64,000 nt of DNA from NCBI RefSeq assembly GCF_000169335.1, contig NZ_AAXW01000003.1:1-64000 (forward strand). The letters run 5' to 3'. This DNA is from Crocosphaera chwakensis CCY0110 (GTDB lineage: Bacteria; Cyanobacteriota; Cyanobacteriia; Cyanobacteriales; Microcystaceae). Made by a program: the position numbers and the translations under genes. This document shows positions 44,537 to 53,456 of the stretch, piece by piece. Every line of letters starts with the position of its first letter. Within the stretch, counting starts at the first letter, position 1. Under the pieces are notes generated by a model. It was not told where the DNA came from. It saw nothing but the letters and a program-made list of their open reading frames with translations, and searched no databases.

Positions 44537-45633
44537 GTGATCCTGGTATGACACCCATGTTAAATGGAGAATGGTGGTACTGGTGGGAAGGGGACGATCC
44601 CCATACAGCCGAGATCGAAGAATATGTCTCAAAACCCCCTGATCCCGATAATAACGCCTTCTTTGATGATGGGGTTGCAGGTGCCTTTAACAGCAATAAT
44701 GTACCAGGAGAAGGATGGGTAAAAGCCTATTTACAAAAAGATCCTGACAACATCTGGCAAGCAACCAATGGAACCCCTAATCAGTTTGGCTTTGATGAAG
44801 TCGTTATTGATACCATTGATTGGGGTGATAACCTAGAATCTGTGGATTGGTATACGCGATCGCAAGTTAGGACGGAAGTGGTTCTGTTTAAGACTCTCAC
44901 AACACCAGTTTTAGACTATGAGATGCGTCATACTTCTGGTTGGGGAATCGATGAAGTCCATGGCCTCGGTGTTTCTCAAACTGGCGATCCAATCTTAGGA
45001 GAAGGAACACAAGCCACAGTTTACTCAAATAACGCTCGTTTTACCATCCAAAAACTCAATGTTAGTGAACTCGATCATCCAGGAGTTGATAGTCTGGTTT
45101 GGGTTGCTGGAGAAGGTTGGACAGGAGATGTGATCAATGATCCTATCTTTAATGGTGCTGTTTATGAAGGTGGAGATGGCCCTGGTTATTATTCGGCTGA
45201 AATTAACGTAAAAGGTCGGATTATCTATGGTTATACCTGGAATGTGCGCCAACTCAATGAAGGCCCTGGTTATTATCGTCTCACCTTTAGTTTTGATGAT
45301 GAACTGACGGGCGCACCAACGGCACTGAATACGTTCTTTAGAGATGGTTTGACCAATATCGCCCTTCCTTTAGAAGAAGAAACTGAAACCGTAACCCCAT
45401 TAGAAGAATCTGATGATGGTGGTAGTTCTCCGGATGGTGGTGGTATTGCCATGCTTGACTTTGAACATAATCTCACCTATATCGACATCCGTATTTTAGA
45501 ACGGGAAGGTGGCGGTATGGGTGGAGGAAATGGCTCCCAAAGTGATAGTCTCAGTGAAACAATTACCGATTTTGGTGCCATTGCTTCTGAAATGACTGGT
45601 CTTGCAACTTCACCAGAAAGTAGTCTTATTTAG
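44537..45633 (+). CDS. Exon 2 of the unrecognised 557-residue protein
   Basis: Exon 2 starts inside a Gly/Asp codon pair (GG-DPGMTPMLNGEWWYWWEGDD) and encodes 365 residues to the stop at 45633. It is Trp- and Asp-rich at the start (EWWYWWEG, GWVKAYLQKDPDNIW), then alternates charged and beta-type segments (GYYSAEINVKGRIIYGYTWNVRQL, GPGYYRLTFSFDDEL), with an acidic, Gly-rich tail (EREGGGMGGGNGSQSDS). The pattern suggests an extracellular or surface beta-rich protein, but there is no signal peptide in exon 1 and no family I know. The unrelated-looking gene at 45687 follows 53 bp later. Confidence 0.7.
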
Positions 45634-45686
45634 CGATCGCTTAATTTATGATCTTGGGTAGACCCCGTCTACCCAATTTTCTCATC

Positions 45687-46523
45687 ATGAAACCAGAAAA
45701 ATTTCCTGCTAGACTTCATATTCTCATTGCCAGAAATAGCGACCAAGCTATCATCATTAGGAGAGGCCCCTCAAAACAAACTTGTGTCATTGGTTGGGAT
45801 CGAAAAAGCAACATTTTTCAAGTGTCTCAATGGTTAAAAGGACGTATTTATGAAAGGCGATGCGATATATCTCCTTCTGGGAAACATTGGATATATTTTG
45901 CCATGAATGGGAAATGGTATTCTAAGATAGGATCATGGACTGCGATCGCAAAAGTTCCCTGGTTAAAAGCGATCGCATTCTTTCCTAAAAATGACTGTTG
46001 GTTTGGTGGGGGTTTATTTTTAGATGATGATTCTTATTGGTTAAATGGGGGTTATATTGATAATAATGGATTATTGTTTGATACTAATGAAGTTAAAAGA
46101 AATATAACTTATAGTCCTCCTAATTATTATGGAGGTGAGTGTCTTACTGTTTATTATAATCGACTACAACGTGATGGATGGACATTAATCGAAAAAGAGA
46201 AAAAAAGAGATTTTAACGATGAAACTATCTTTGAACAAACATTATCTCAACAATGGACTTTACAAAAAATATGCCATGCACAAATAGATTCACCGCCAGG
46301 AAAAGGATGTTATTGGGATGAACATATTGTTTACAATCAAAGAGGACAATCGTTAATTAGTCCAGACTGGGAATGGGCAGAATGGTGGGATAATTCAATT
46401 TATTATGCAGAAAAAGGTTGTCTTTATCAACTTCAAATTGAAAGTGCTAATCTACTGAGTAAACCTAAGTTACTTCATGATTTTAATGGTTATCAATTTG
46501 AGTTTAGGCAAGCCCCTTACTAA
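45687..46523 (+). CDS. Uncharacterised Trp/Tyr-rich protein
   Basis: A 278-residue protein from the ATG at 45687 (MKPEKFPARLHILIARNSDQ). It contains repeated short beta-type segments rich in Trp and Tyr (CDISPSGKHWIYFAMNGKWYS, GGGLFLDDDSYWLNGGYID, GCYWDEHIVYNQRGQSL, WEWAEWWDNSIYYAEKGCLY). This suggests a propeller-like or repetitive beta fold. No signal peptide. I do not recognise the family. It follows the split gene by 53 bp on the same strand, so the two may be co-transcribed. Confidence 0.6.
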   Translation: MKPEKFPARLHILIARNSDQAIIIRRGPSKQTCVIGWDRKSNIFQVSQWLKGRIYERRCDISPSGKHWIYFAMNGKWYSKIGSWTAIAKVPWLKAIAFFPKNDCWFGGGLFLDDDSYWLNGGYIDNNGLLFDTNEVKRNITYSPPNYYGGECLTVYYNRLQRDGWTLIEKEKKRDFNDETIFEQTLSQQWTLQKICHAQIDSPPGKGCYWDEHIVYNQRGQSLISPDWEWAEWWDNSIYYAEKGCLYQLQIESANLLSKPKLLHDFNGYQFEFRQAPY

Positions 46524-46765
46524 TATTATCTGTGCATTGGCACGATATTTGCGGATTTTTCAACTTTATATAAGACAGTTTAATTTAGAAAGTATTTTGT
46601 TGTTTATAAAAAAACGTTAACATCAGGGTTCAAGCTATTTATTTTCTTCTAACATAGAAAAGGAAAATAATTATTGAGAAAAATCTTAATATTTCCATAA
46701 CCTTCTTATCTTTTTTGTCCTAGTTAAAAAATCAGATAATAGAAAGTAAGAGAAAAAACAAAAAT

Positions 46766-47281
46766 ATGGAAAGCAAAAACCTGACCAAGCAGCCTCAAAA
46801 ATCTGGTCAAACAGTTGATAAACGCTTCAAAATCATTGATATTACAATGAAGCGGAATCATTATCGTCAAGATGCTCTCATCGAAATTTTACACAAAGCA
46901 CAAGAAGCTTTTGGCTATCTAGAACCCGATATTTTAGAATATGTTGCTCATGCCTTGAAATTGCCTTTAAGCCGAGTGTATGGGGTTGCAACTTTTTATC
47001 ATTTATTCTCTCTTAAGCCCAGTGGAAAACATACTTGTGTTGTTTGCTTAGGAACCGCTTGTTATGTTAAAGGTAGTGATAAAGTTTTAACAGCATTACA
47101 ACAAGAATTAGGCATAAAATCAGGAGAAACAACAACTGATAAACAAATTTCTTTACTTTCTGCAAGATGCTTAGGTGCTTGCGGTATTGCCCCTGCTATA
47201 GTTTTTGATGGAGAAGTAGCAGGAAAACAAATGCCAGAAAATGCACTAGAAAAAATTAAAACTTGGCAAACAGAAGATTAA
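46766..47281 (+). CDS. hoxE: Bidirectional NiFe hydrogenase diaphorase subunit HoxE
   Basis: A 171-residue thioredoxin-like [2Fe-2S] subunit, homologous to NuoE, that links the hydrogenase to electron carriers. Cluster ligands are in CLGTACYVKGSD (about 95-106) and ARCLGACGIAPA (about 131-142). The helix VYGVATFYHLFSLKPSGKHT is typical. It opens the operon hoxE-F-U-Y-H. The preceding 242 bp is AT-rich and should carry the operon promoter. The next gene begins 5 bp downstream. Confidence 0.95.
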   Translation: MESKNLTKQPQKSGQTVDKRFKIIDITMKRNHYRQDALIEILHKAQEAFGYLEPDILEYVAHALKLPLSRVYGVATFYHLFSLKPSGKHTCVVCLGTACYVKGSDKVLTALQQELGIKSGETTTDKQISLLSARCLGACGIAPAIVFDGEVAGKQMPENALEKIKTWQTED

Positions 47282-47286
47282 GCAAA

Positions 47287-48894
47287 ATGGAACTAGAAGA
47301 ACTTTTGGAAATCAAAAAAAAGACTCAAGGTAAACATCAGCAGAAACGAAAACGAGTTAGATGTTGTACCGCAGCAGGATGTTTATCTTCAGGTTCAAAA
47401 GCTATTGTAGAGAAGTTAAGCACTGCTGTAAAAAGTGCAAACCTAACAGAAGAAATTGAAATAACTCCCGTTGGCTGTTTGCGGTTATGTGGGCAGGGTC
47501 CTTTAATTTATATTGATCCTGATGATACTCTATATCAACAAATTAAGCCTGAACAAGCTGAGGCGATTATTGATAGTTTAAATGGTCAAGAACAACCAGA
47601 AAACTTACCTAAAAAAACCGATCTAACTCATCCTTTCTTTGCCTATCAACAGCCTATCGTTCTCGAAAATAGTGGCAAAATTGACCCAGAAAGCATTGAT
47701 GATTATATTAGTCGAGGAGGCTATCAACAATTACATCATGTCCTCTTAGAAATGACCCCCAATGATGTTACTCAAGAAGTCACCAAAAGCGGGTTAAGGG
47801 GGAGAGGTGGCGGAGGCTATCCTACTGGCGTAAAATGGGCGACAGTAGCGAAAATGTCAGGACAGCAGAAATATGTCATCTGTAACGCCGATGAAGGGGA
47901 CCCAGGGGCATTTATGGATCGGGCTGTTTTAGAAAGTGATCCCCATCGTGTCTTAGAAGGAATGGCGATCGCAGCCTATGCAGTGGGCGCAAATCATGGT
48001 TATATTTACATTCGCGCCGAATATCCCTTGGCTATCAAACGCCTAGAAAAAGCCATCCAACAAGCCAAACGATACGGCTTAATGGGGTCACAAATCTTTG
48101 ATTCTCCCTTTGACTTCAAAATTGACATCAGAGTGGGCGCAGGAGCCTTTGTTTGTGGCGAAGAAACCGCTTTAATTGCCTCAGTTGAAGGAAAACGAGG
48201 AACCCCACGCCCTCGTCCACCTTATCCCGCAGAATCAGGATTATGGGGCGATCCAACTCTTATTAATAACGTCGAAACCTACGCAAACATCGTTCCCATT
48301 ATCCGAGAAGGGGGTGATTGGTACGCTAGTATTGGTACAGAAAATAGCAAAGGAACAAAGGTTTTTGCCCTGACAGGAAAGGTAGAAAATAACGGATTAA
48401 TTGAGGTTCCTATGGGAACTTCTATCCGAAAAATTATCGAAGAAATTGGCGGAGGCGTGCTGGATCAAGGAACAGTTAAAGCGGTGCAAACGGGAGGTCC
48501 TTCTGGGGGTTGTATTCCCGCCCATTTATTAGATACACCTGTCGAATATGACTCCTTACAAAAGTTAGGAACTATTATGGGATCGGGAGGTATGATCGTT
48601 ATGGATCAAGACACCAGTATGGTAGAAATTGCCCGATTTTATATGGATTTTTGTCAAGAAGAAAGTTGTGGAAAATGTATTCCTTGCCGTGCCGGAACGG
48701 TGCAGTTATATGATCTGCTAACCAAGTTAGTTGAAAGGAAAGCAACTCAACAGGATTTAGACAAATTAGAAGCTCTCTGTCAAATGGTGAAAGACACCAG
48801 TTTATGTGGCTTAGGAATGACTGCACCCAACCCAGTCATTAGCACATTACAGTATTTCCAAGACGAATATTTGAGCTTACTTCAAGCAACTTAA
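47287..48894 (+). CDS. hoxF: Bidirectional NiFe hydrogenase diaphorase subunit HoxF
   Basis: A 535-residue flavoprotein, homologous to NuoF, that oxidises or reduces NAD(P)H. I use the ATG at 47287 (MELEELLEIKKKTQG); the frame is open to a TTG at 47263 inside hoxE. An N-terminal thioredoxin-like [2Fe-2S] region has CCTAAGCLSSG and GCLRLCGQGP. The FMN/NAD(H) site follows with GLRGRGGGGYPTGVKW, NADEGDPGAFMDR and GAGAFVCGEETALIASVEG. The C-terminal [4Fe-4S] motif is ESCGKCIPCRAGT. hoxU starts 11 bp downstream. Confidence 0.96.
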   Translation: MELEELLEIKKKTQGKHQQKRKRVRCCTAAGCLSSGSKAIVEKLSTAVKSANLTEEIEITPVGCLRLCGQGPLIYIDPDDTLYQQIKPEQAEAIIDSLNGQEQPENLPKKTDLTHPFFAYQQPIVLENSGKIDPESIDDYISRGGYQQLHHVLLEMTPNDVTQEVTKSGLRGRGGGGYPTGVKWATVAKMSGQQKYVICNADEGDPGAFMDRAVLESDPHRVLEGMAIAAYAVGANHGYIYIRAEYPLAIKRLEKAIQQAKRYGLMGSQIFDSPFDFKIDIRVGAGAFVCGEETALIASVEGKRGTPRPRPPYPAESGLWGDPTLINNVETYANIVPIIREGGDWYASIGTENSKGTKVFALTGKVENNGLIEVPMGTSIRKIIEEIGGGVLDQGTVKAVQTGGPSGGCIPAHLLDTPVEYDSLQKLGTIMGSGGMIVMDQDTSMVEIARFYMDFCQEESCGKCIPCRAGTVQLYDLLTKLVERKATQQDLDKLEALCQMVKDTSLCGLGMTAPNPVISTLQYFQDEYLSLLQAT

Positions 48895-48905
48895 GAGGTA
48901 AAAGA

Positions 48906-49622
48906 ATGGCGGTTAAAACGTTAACTATAAATGACCAATTAATTACAGCATCAGAAAAGCAGACCATTTTAGAAGCAGCTAAAGACGCAGGAATTAGTAT
49001 TCCTACCCTATGCCATTTAGAAGGGGTATCAGATGTAGGTGCTTGTCGTTTATGTTTAGTAGAAATTGAAGGCAGTTCTAAACTTCAACCTGCTTGTGTC
49101 ACTCAAGTACAAGAGGGAATGGTGATCCAGACAGAAACCGAAAAATTGCAAACCTATCGACGTATGGCGGTAGAACTTTTGTTTGCTGAAGGTAATCATG
49201 TTTGTGCGGTTTGTGTGGTTAATGGAAATTGTCAACTGCAAGATATTGCGGTTAGAGTGGGGATGGATCATTCTCGTTTTCCTTATCAGTTTCCTCAGCG
49301 AGAAGTTGACTTATCTCATCCACAGTTTGGCATGGATCATAACCGTTGTATTTTGTGTACCAGATGTGTTAGGGTTTGTGATGAAATAGAAGGGGCGCAC
49401 GTTTGGGATGTGGCTAGTCGTGGAGGTCAATCTTTTATCGTTTCAGGTATTAATCAACCCTGGGGAAACGTTGATGCTTGTACTTCCTGCGGTAAATGTG
49501 TTGATGCTTGTCCCACAGGGGCTATTTTTAGAAAAGGTAGTACCGTTGCAGAAATGAATCATGATCCTGAAAAAATCAGATTTTTAGTAACAGCAAGAGA
49601 GAAGGGAGAATGGGTTAGGTAA
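48906..49622 (+). CDS. hoxU: Bidirectional NiFe hydrogenase diaphorase subunit HoxU
   Basis: A 238-residue iron-sulfur protein, homologous to the N-terminal part of NuoG, that carries electrons from HoxF to HoxYH. A plant-type [2Fe-2S] domain has CHLEGVSDVGACRLCLV and a distal Cys in LQPACVTQ. The His/Cys cluster region is GNHVCAVCVVNGNCQLQ. Two C-terminal [4Fe-4S] motifs are CILCTRCVRVCDE and CTSCGKCVDACPTGA. The 71-bp gap to hoxY contains a degenerate repeat fragment, the only large break in the operon. Confidence 0.95.
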   Translation: MAVKTLTINDQLITASEKQTILEAAKDAGISIPTLCHLEGVSDVGACRLCLVEIEGSSKLQPACVTQVQEGMVIQTETEKLQTYRRMAVELLFAEGNHVCAVCVVNGNCQLQDIAVRVGMDHSRFPYQFPQREVDLSHPQFGMDHNRCILCTRCVRVCDEIEGAHVWDVASRGGQSFIVSGINQPWGNVDACTSCGKCVDACPTGAIFRKGSTVAEMNHDPEKIRFLVTAREKGEWVR

Positions 49623-49623
49623 A

Positions 49624-49690
49624 GCAGGGGAGTTGGGAGCAGGGAGCAGGGAGAAACACTGTAAACATTTTAGTAAAATAAAAATTAAGA
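49624..49690. repeat. Degenerate family-1 repeat fragment between hoxU and hoxY
   Basis: GGGAGCAGGGAGCAGGGAG followed by GAAACACTGTAAACATTTTAGTAAAATAAAAATTAAG resembles the right half of the ATACCAAATCC element (GGGAGC repeats, then GTTACTCTACTAAAATAAG). The terminal GGATTTGGTAT end is missing. It fills almost the whole hoxU-hoxY gap, so an element inserted inside the operon and then decayed. Confidence 0.5.
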
Positions 49691-49693
49691 GCT

Positions 49694-50239
49694 ATGAAAA
49701 AGATTAAATTAGCAACAGTTTGGTTAGCGGGATGTTCTGGATGTCATATGTCTTTTTTGGATCTCGATGAGTGGTTATTAGAATTGGCTAAAAAAGTGGA
49801 CATGGTTTATAGTCCTATTGCTGATATTAAAGATTATCCTGATAACGTTGATGTTTGTTTAGTTGAAGGGGCGATCGCGAATAAAGAAAACTTAGAATTA
49901 ATTAAAGAAATTAGAGCTAAAACTAAGTTAATTGTTTCCTTTGGCGACTGCGCTGTAACTGCTAATGTTCCAGCTATGAGGAATATGTTAGGACCAGCAG
50001 AAACCGTGTTAAAACGCTCCTATTTAGAGTTAGGAGATGTCACTCCTCAACTTCCCCAAGAACCAGGTATCGTCCCAGAATTATTAGATAGAGTGAGTCC
50101 TGTCCATGAAGTGATCAACGTGGATTTATTTTTACCTGGATGTCCCCCCGATGCTGATAGAATTCGGGCTGCTATTGAACCCTTATTAGAAGGAAAAAAA
50201 CCGCTCCTAGAAGGGAGGAAAATGATTAAATTTGGTTAA
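49694..50239 (+). CDS. hoxY: Bidirectional NiFe hydrogenase small subunit HoxY
   Basis: A 181-residue small subunit that carries the proximal [4Fe-4S] cluster next to the NiFe site. Cluster cysteines are in LAGCSGCHMSFLDLDE, SFGDCAVTANVPAMRN and LFLPGCPPDADRI. The short length, without the extra clusters of uptake-type small subunits, is typical of HoxY. It is followed by a 73-bp spacer with an AACTAACGAAAGTTAGCCCT hairpin-like sequence before hoxH. Confidence 0.95.
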   Translation: MKKIKLATVWLAGCSGCHMSFLDLDEWLLELAKKVDMVYSPIADIKDYPDNVDVCLVEGAIANKENLELIKEIRAKTKLIVSFGDCAVTANVPAMRNMLGPAETVLKRSYLELGDVTPQLPQEPGIVPELLDRVSPVHEVINVDLFLPGCPPDADRIRAAIEPLLEGKKPLLEGRKMIKFG

Positions 50240-50312
50240 TTATAATAATGTAGGAACTAACGAAAGTTAGCCCTCGCGGGGTAATAAATTAATTTTATAA
50301 ATAGAGGTGATT

Positions 50313-51737
50313 ATGTCTAAAACTATCGTAATTGATCCCGTTACTAGGATAGAAGGTCATGCTAAAATTTCTATCTTTTTAGATGATAAAGGTAAAGTGG
50401 ATGATGCTAGATTTCATGTAGTAGAGTACCGAGGATTTGAGAAATTTTGTGAAGGTCGTCCCATGTGGGAAATGGCAGGAATTACAGCCAGAATTTGTGG
50501 GATTTGTCCTGTTAGTCATCTCTTAGCTTCTGCAAAAACTGGGGATAAAATTTTAGCTGTAAAAATCCCAACTGCAGCAGAAAAATTAAGAAGATTGATG
50601 AATTTAGCTCAAATCACTCAATCCCATGCTCTTAGTTTTTTCCATCTCAGTAGTCCTGATTTTTTATTAGGATGGGACAGTGATCCGAGTAAAAGAAATA
50701 TTTTTGGATTAATAGCATCTGATCCAGAATTAGCTAAGAGTGGTATTCGTTTAAGACAATTTGGACAAACAATTATTGAACTTTTGGGAGCAAAAAAAAT
50801 CCATGCAGCTTGGACTGTACCTGGAGGTGTGAGATCACCATTATCAGAAGAAGGTAAACAATGGATAATAGAAAGACTACCTGAAGCTTACGAAACTGCT
50901 AATAATGCGCTTAGTTTATTTAAAGGACTTCTTGATAGATTTGAAACAGAAATTAAAACATTTGGTGACTTTCCTTCTCTATTTATGGGGTTAGTTGGAG
51001 AAGACGGACTGTGGGAACATTATGGGGGACATATTCGTTTTACTGATAGTGAGGGAAATATTGTTGCTGATAACTTAAAAGAAGAAGATTATAAGGACTT
51101 TATTGGGGAGTCAGTAGAGAAATGGTCTTACCTGAAGTTTCCCTACTATAAACCGTTAGGATATCCCCAAGGAATTTATCGAGTTGGACCATTAGCAAGG
51201 GTCAATATTTGCTCTCGTTTTGGTACAGAAAAAGCTGATCAAGAACTAGAAGAATTCCGCGATCGCGCTGGTGGTGTTGCGACTTCTTCCTTCTTCTATC
51301 ATTATGCCAGATTAGTAGAAATTATTGGTTGTTTAGAACGTATTGAACGGTTAATTAATGATCCTGATGTCTTATCAAAACATACCCGTGCTAAAGCAGG
51401 AATTAATAACTTAGAAGGTATCGGCGTTAGTGAAGCACCTAGGGGAACCCTTTTCCATCATTATAATGTTAATGAAAACGGGTTAATTCAGAAAGTTAAC
51501 CTCATTATTGCTACCGGGAATAATAACTTAGCCATGAATCAAACTGTTGCACAAATAGCCAAGTATTATGTTAAGGGAAATGCCATGACAGAGGGAATGT
51601 TAAACCGTGTAGAAGCAGGAATTCGCTGTTATGATCCTTGTTTAAGTTGTTCTACCCATGCAGCCGGACAAATGCCATTACACATTCAATTATTTGGTTC
51701 TAATGGTAACTTATTAGATGAGGTTTATCGAGATTGA
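50313..51737 (+). CDS. hoxH: Bidirectional NiFe hydrogenase large subunit HoxH
   Basis: A 474-residue catalytic subunit that holds the NiFe(CN)2CO site and interconverts H2 and protons. I use the ATG at 50313 with AGAGGTG 5 bases upstream. The N-terminal ligand motif is RICGICPVSHLL, and the C-terminal one DPCLSCSTH. After that His a further 25 residues (AAGQMPLHIQ...) remain; the maturation protease (HoxW type) should remove them. It ends the operon; no maturation genes (hyp, hoxW) are in the window. Confidence 0.96.
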   Translation: MSKTIVIDPVTRIEGHAKISIFLDDKGKVDDARFHVVEYRGFEKFCEGRPMWEMAGITARICGICPVSHLLASAKTGDKILAVKIPTAAEKLRRLMNLAQITQSHALSFFHLSSPDFLLGWDSDPSKRNIFGLIASDPELAKSGIRLRQFGQTIIELLGAKKIHAAWTVPGGVRSPLSEEGKQWIIERLPEAYETANNALSLFKGLLDRFETEIKTFGDFPSLFMGLVGEDGLWEHYGGHIRFTDSEGNIVADNLKEEDYKDFIGESVEKWSYLKFPYYKPLGYPQGIYRVGPLARVNICSRFGTEKADQELEEFRDRAGGVATSSFFYHYARLVEIIGCLERIERLINDPDVLSKHTRAKAGINNLEGIGVSEAPRGTLFHHYNVNENGLIQKVNLIIATGNNNLAMNQTVAQIAKYYVKGNAMTEGMLNRVEAGIRCYDPCLSCSTHAAGQMPLHIQLFGSNGNLLDEVYRD

Positions 51738-51843
51738 AAATATATCAGCCCTCTCGATTATTATGTTGTCATTGCGAAGGGTAATTTAAGATATTAAAAT
51801 AATTATAGATTCAAAATTAAATCTTTGTTGAAAAATTATAAAT

Positions 51844-52368
51844 ATGGGAATAACTTTCAAATATAGACGTATTAGTTTAGAATATTTTGAGTATTCGCAA
51901 TGTCATCCTTTTGGTCTTGATATAGAAGATTTTGATGAGCTCATATCTTTTTATGATAATTTAAGATGTAGTGATGATTTCTTAGACATAGGTAAAGATT
52001 GGCAAGCTCTTCATTTGCTTTTGACTGGAGAAGTGGCAACAGATAAATCTCAAGCTCTGTCACCTCTAGGTAATGTCGTATTTGGAGGAATAGAAACAGA
52101 ATATGAGTCTACTTACAGTAAAGTACGTTGTTTAAATTCTAATGAAATTATAGAAATAGTAAAAGCAATGAAGGATATTTCTACTAACGATCTCATATCT
52201 CGTTTTGACCCTAATACTTTTAATACTACTAAAATTTATCCTAATCCTCAACCTGGAGGTTGGGATATTGAACAGCTAGAAACCGTTTTATTGTCTTACG
52301 AAAAACTAAAATCCTTTTTTAAAGAAGCTGCTGAAAAAGATCAACTGATATTTATATCTCCATGTTAA
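51844..52368 (+). CDS. DUF1877 (YfbM-like) protein
   Basis: A 174-residue protein matching the DUF1877 pattern: MGITFKYRRISLEY at the start, LDIGKDWQALHLLLTGEV in the first third, PLGNVVFGG, YLNSNEI-type CLNSNEIIEIVKAMKDIS, and the C-terminal helix LETVLLSYEKLKSFFKEAAEKDQLIFISPC. The family has no firm function; members occur as predicted immunity or stress proteins. It lies 106 bp after hoxH, probably with its own promoter. Confidence 0.75.
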   Translation: MGITFKYRRISLEYFEYSQCHPFGLDIEDFDELISFYDNLRCSDDFLDIGKDWQALHLLLTGEVATDKSQALSPLGNVVFGGIETEYESTYSKVRCLNSNEIIEIVKAMKDISTNDLISRFDPNTFNTTKIYPNPQPGGWDIEQLETVLLSYEKLKSFFKEAAEKDQLIFISPC

Positions 52369-52635
52369 ATTTAATGGCTCTTTTAGATTAAGTAGGATAA
52401 TTTATTTAATTATAAGTCTTGATTTCTTTGCTCTAAATATTTTTTTCTCAGGTTAATCCATAACTCCTTAATCGATAAATGACTACCTTAAATAAGAAAA
52501 TAACAAATCTAATCTACCTTGACAAATATCCCCCAATAGTGTCAACCCGCAAATCAACCAAATGGGTGAACCGTCAACCGCTTGCAGTGATAAAATAAGT
52601 ATAAGACGCAATTTTAAGTCAGGAAATTCAGTTTG

Positions 52636-53397
52636 GTGTTATCATCCATCATCGCCGATTTTCGTATTATTTTTGACCGTGACCCGGCGGCCCGTAATTG
52701 GCTAGAAGTTCTCTTCTGCTATCCTGGGTTACAAGCTATTCTGCTGCATCGTATCGCTCATCGCATCTATAATCTAAAAGTCCCTTTCTTTCCTCGTTTA
52801 ATCTCCCATATTGGAAGATTTCTCACTGGGATCGAAATTCATCCAGGGGCAAAGATAGGTACTGGTGTATTTATTGACCACGGTATGGGTGTGGTCATCG
52901 GGGAAACCGCCGAAGTCGGTGACTACAGTTTGATTTATCAGGGTGTCACCCTTGGAGGGACTGGTAAAGAAAGCGGTAAACGTCATCCTAGTCTGGGTAA
53001 AAACGTCGTAGTAGGGGCAGGGGCGAAAGTTCTGGGCAACCTTAATATTGGTAATAATGTTAGGATTGGGGCTGGTTCTGTAGTATTACGGGATGTTCCT
53101 TCTGATTGTACTGTTGTCGGTATTCCTGGGCGTATTGTTTATCAGTCTGGGGTGAGAGTTAATCCTTTAGAACATGGAAACTTACCAGATTCTGAAGCGA
53201 AGGTTATTCGTTTATTGTTAGATAGAATTGATGCTTTAGAACAACAAGTTCAAGCCTTACAAGAAGCAAAAGTAAAAGAACGGGAATTAGTTGCCAGTGG
53301 CGTATCTAATGATAAAGCTAATTCTGATTATAATGAAACCCATAGCTGTTATTTAAAAGATAAAGAAATTGAGGAATTTCTCGGCGGTACAATGTAA
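52636..53397 (+). CDS. cysE: Serine O-acetyltransferase
   Basis: A 253-residue enzyme that acetylates L-serine with acetyl-CoA, the first step of cysteine synthesis. The N-terminal helical part LSSIIADFRIIFDRDPAARNW leads to the left-handed beta-helix hexapeptide repeats. The catalytic His residues lie in IHPGAKIGTGVFIDHGMGVVIGETAEVGD, and the CoA site in GVTLGGTGKESGKRHPSLG and GAGAKVLGNLNIGNNVRIGAGSVV. The start is GTG at 52636 (or TTG one codon earlier), with AGGAA about 11 bases upstream. The C-terminal extension beyond the usual end is charged and coiled-coil-like. A strong terminator follows. Confidence 0.95.
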   Translation: MLSSIIADFRIIFDRDPAARNWLEVLFCYPGLQAILLHRIAHRIYNLKVPFFPRLISHIGRFLTGIEIHPGAKIGTGVFIDHGMGVVIGETAEVGDYSLIYQGVTLGGTGKESGKRHPSLGKNVVVGAGAKVLGNLNIGNNVRIGAGSVVLRDVPSDCTVVGIPGRIVYQSGVRVNPLEHGNLPDSEAKVIRLLLDRIDALEQQVQALQEAKVKERELVASGVSNDKANSDYNETHSCYLKDKEIEEFLGGTM

Positions 53398-53424
53398 CTT
53401 TTGATGGCTGATAATACCTGATTT

Positions 53425-53456
53425 TAGGGATCAAAAGTTATTGATCCCTATTTTTT
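53425..53456 (+). terminator. Rho-independent terminator after cysE
   Basis: TAGGGATCA and TGATCCCTA form a perfect 9-bp stem with an 8-nt loop, followed by six Ts. It ends the cysE transcript. The T-run overlaps the stop codon of the convergent ABC-ATPase gene, so the two genes end back to back. Confidence 0.85.

Noticed and set aside
46524..46765. Specific LexA/AbrB binding sites upstream of hoxE
   Set aside because: These regulators are known for hox in other cyanobacteria, but I could not identify a clear site in this AT-rich stretch.
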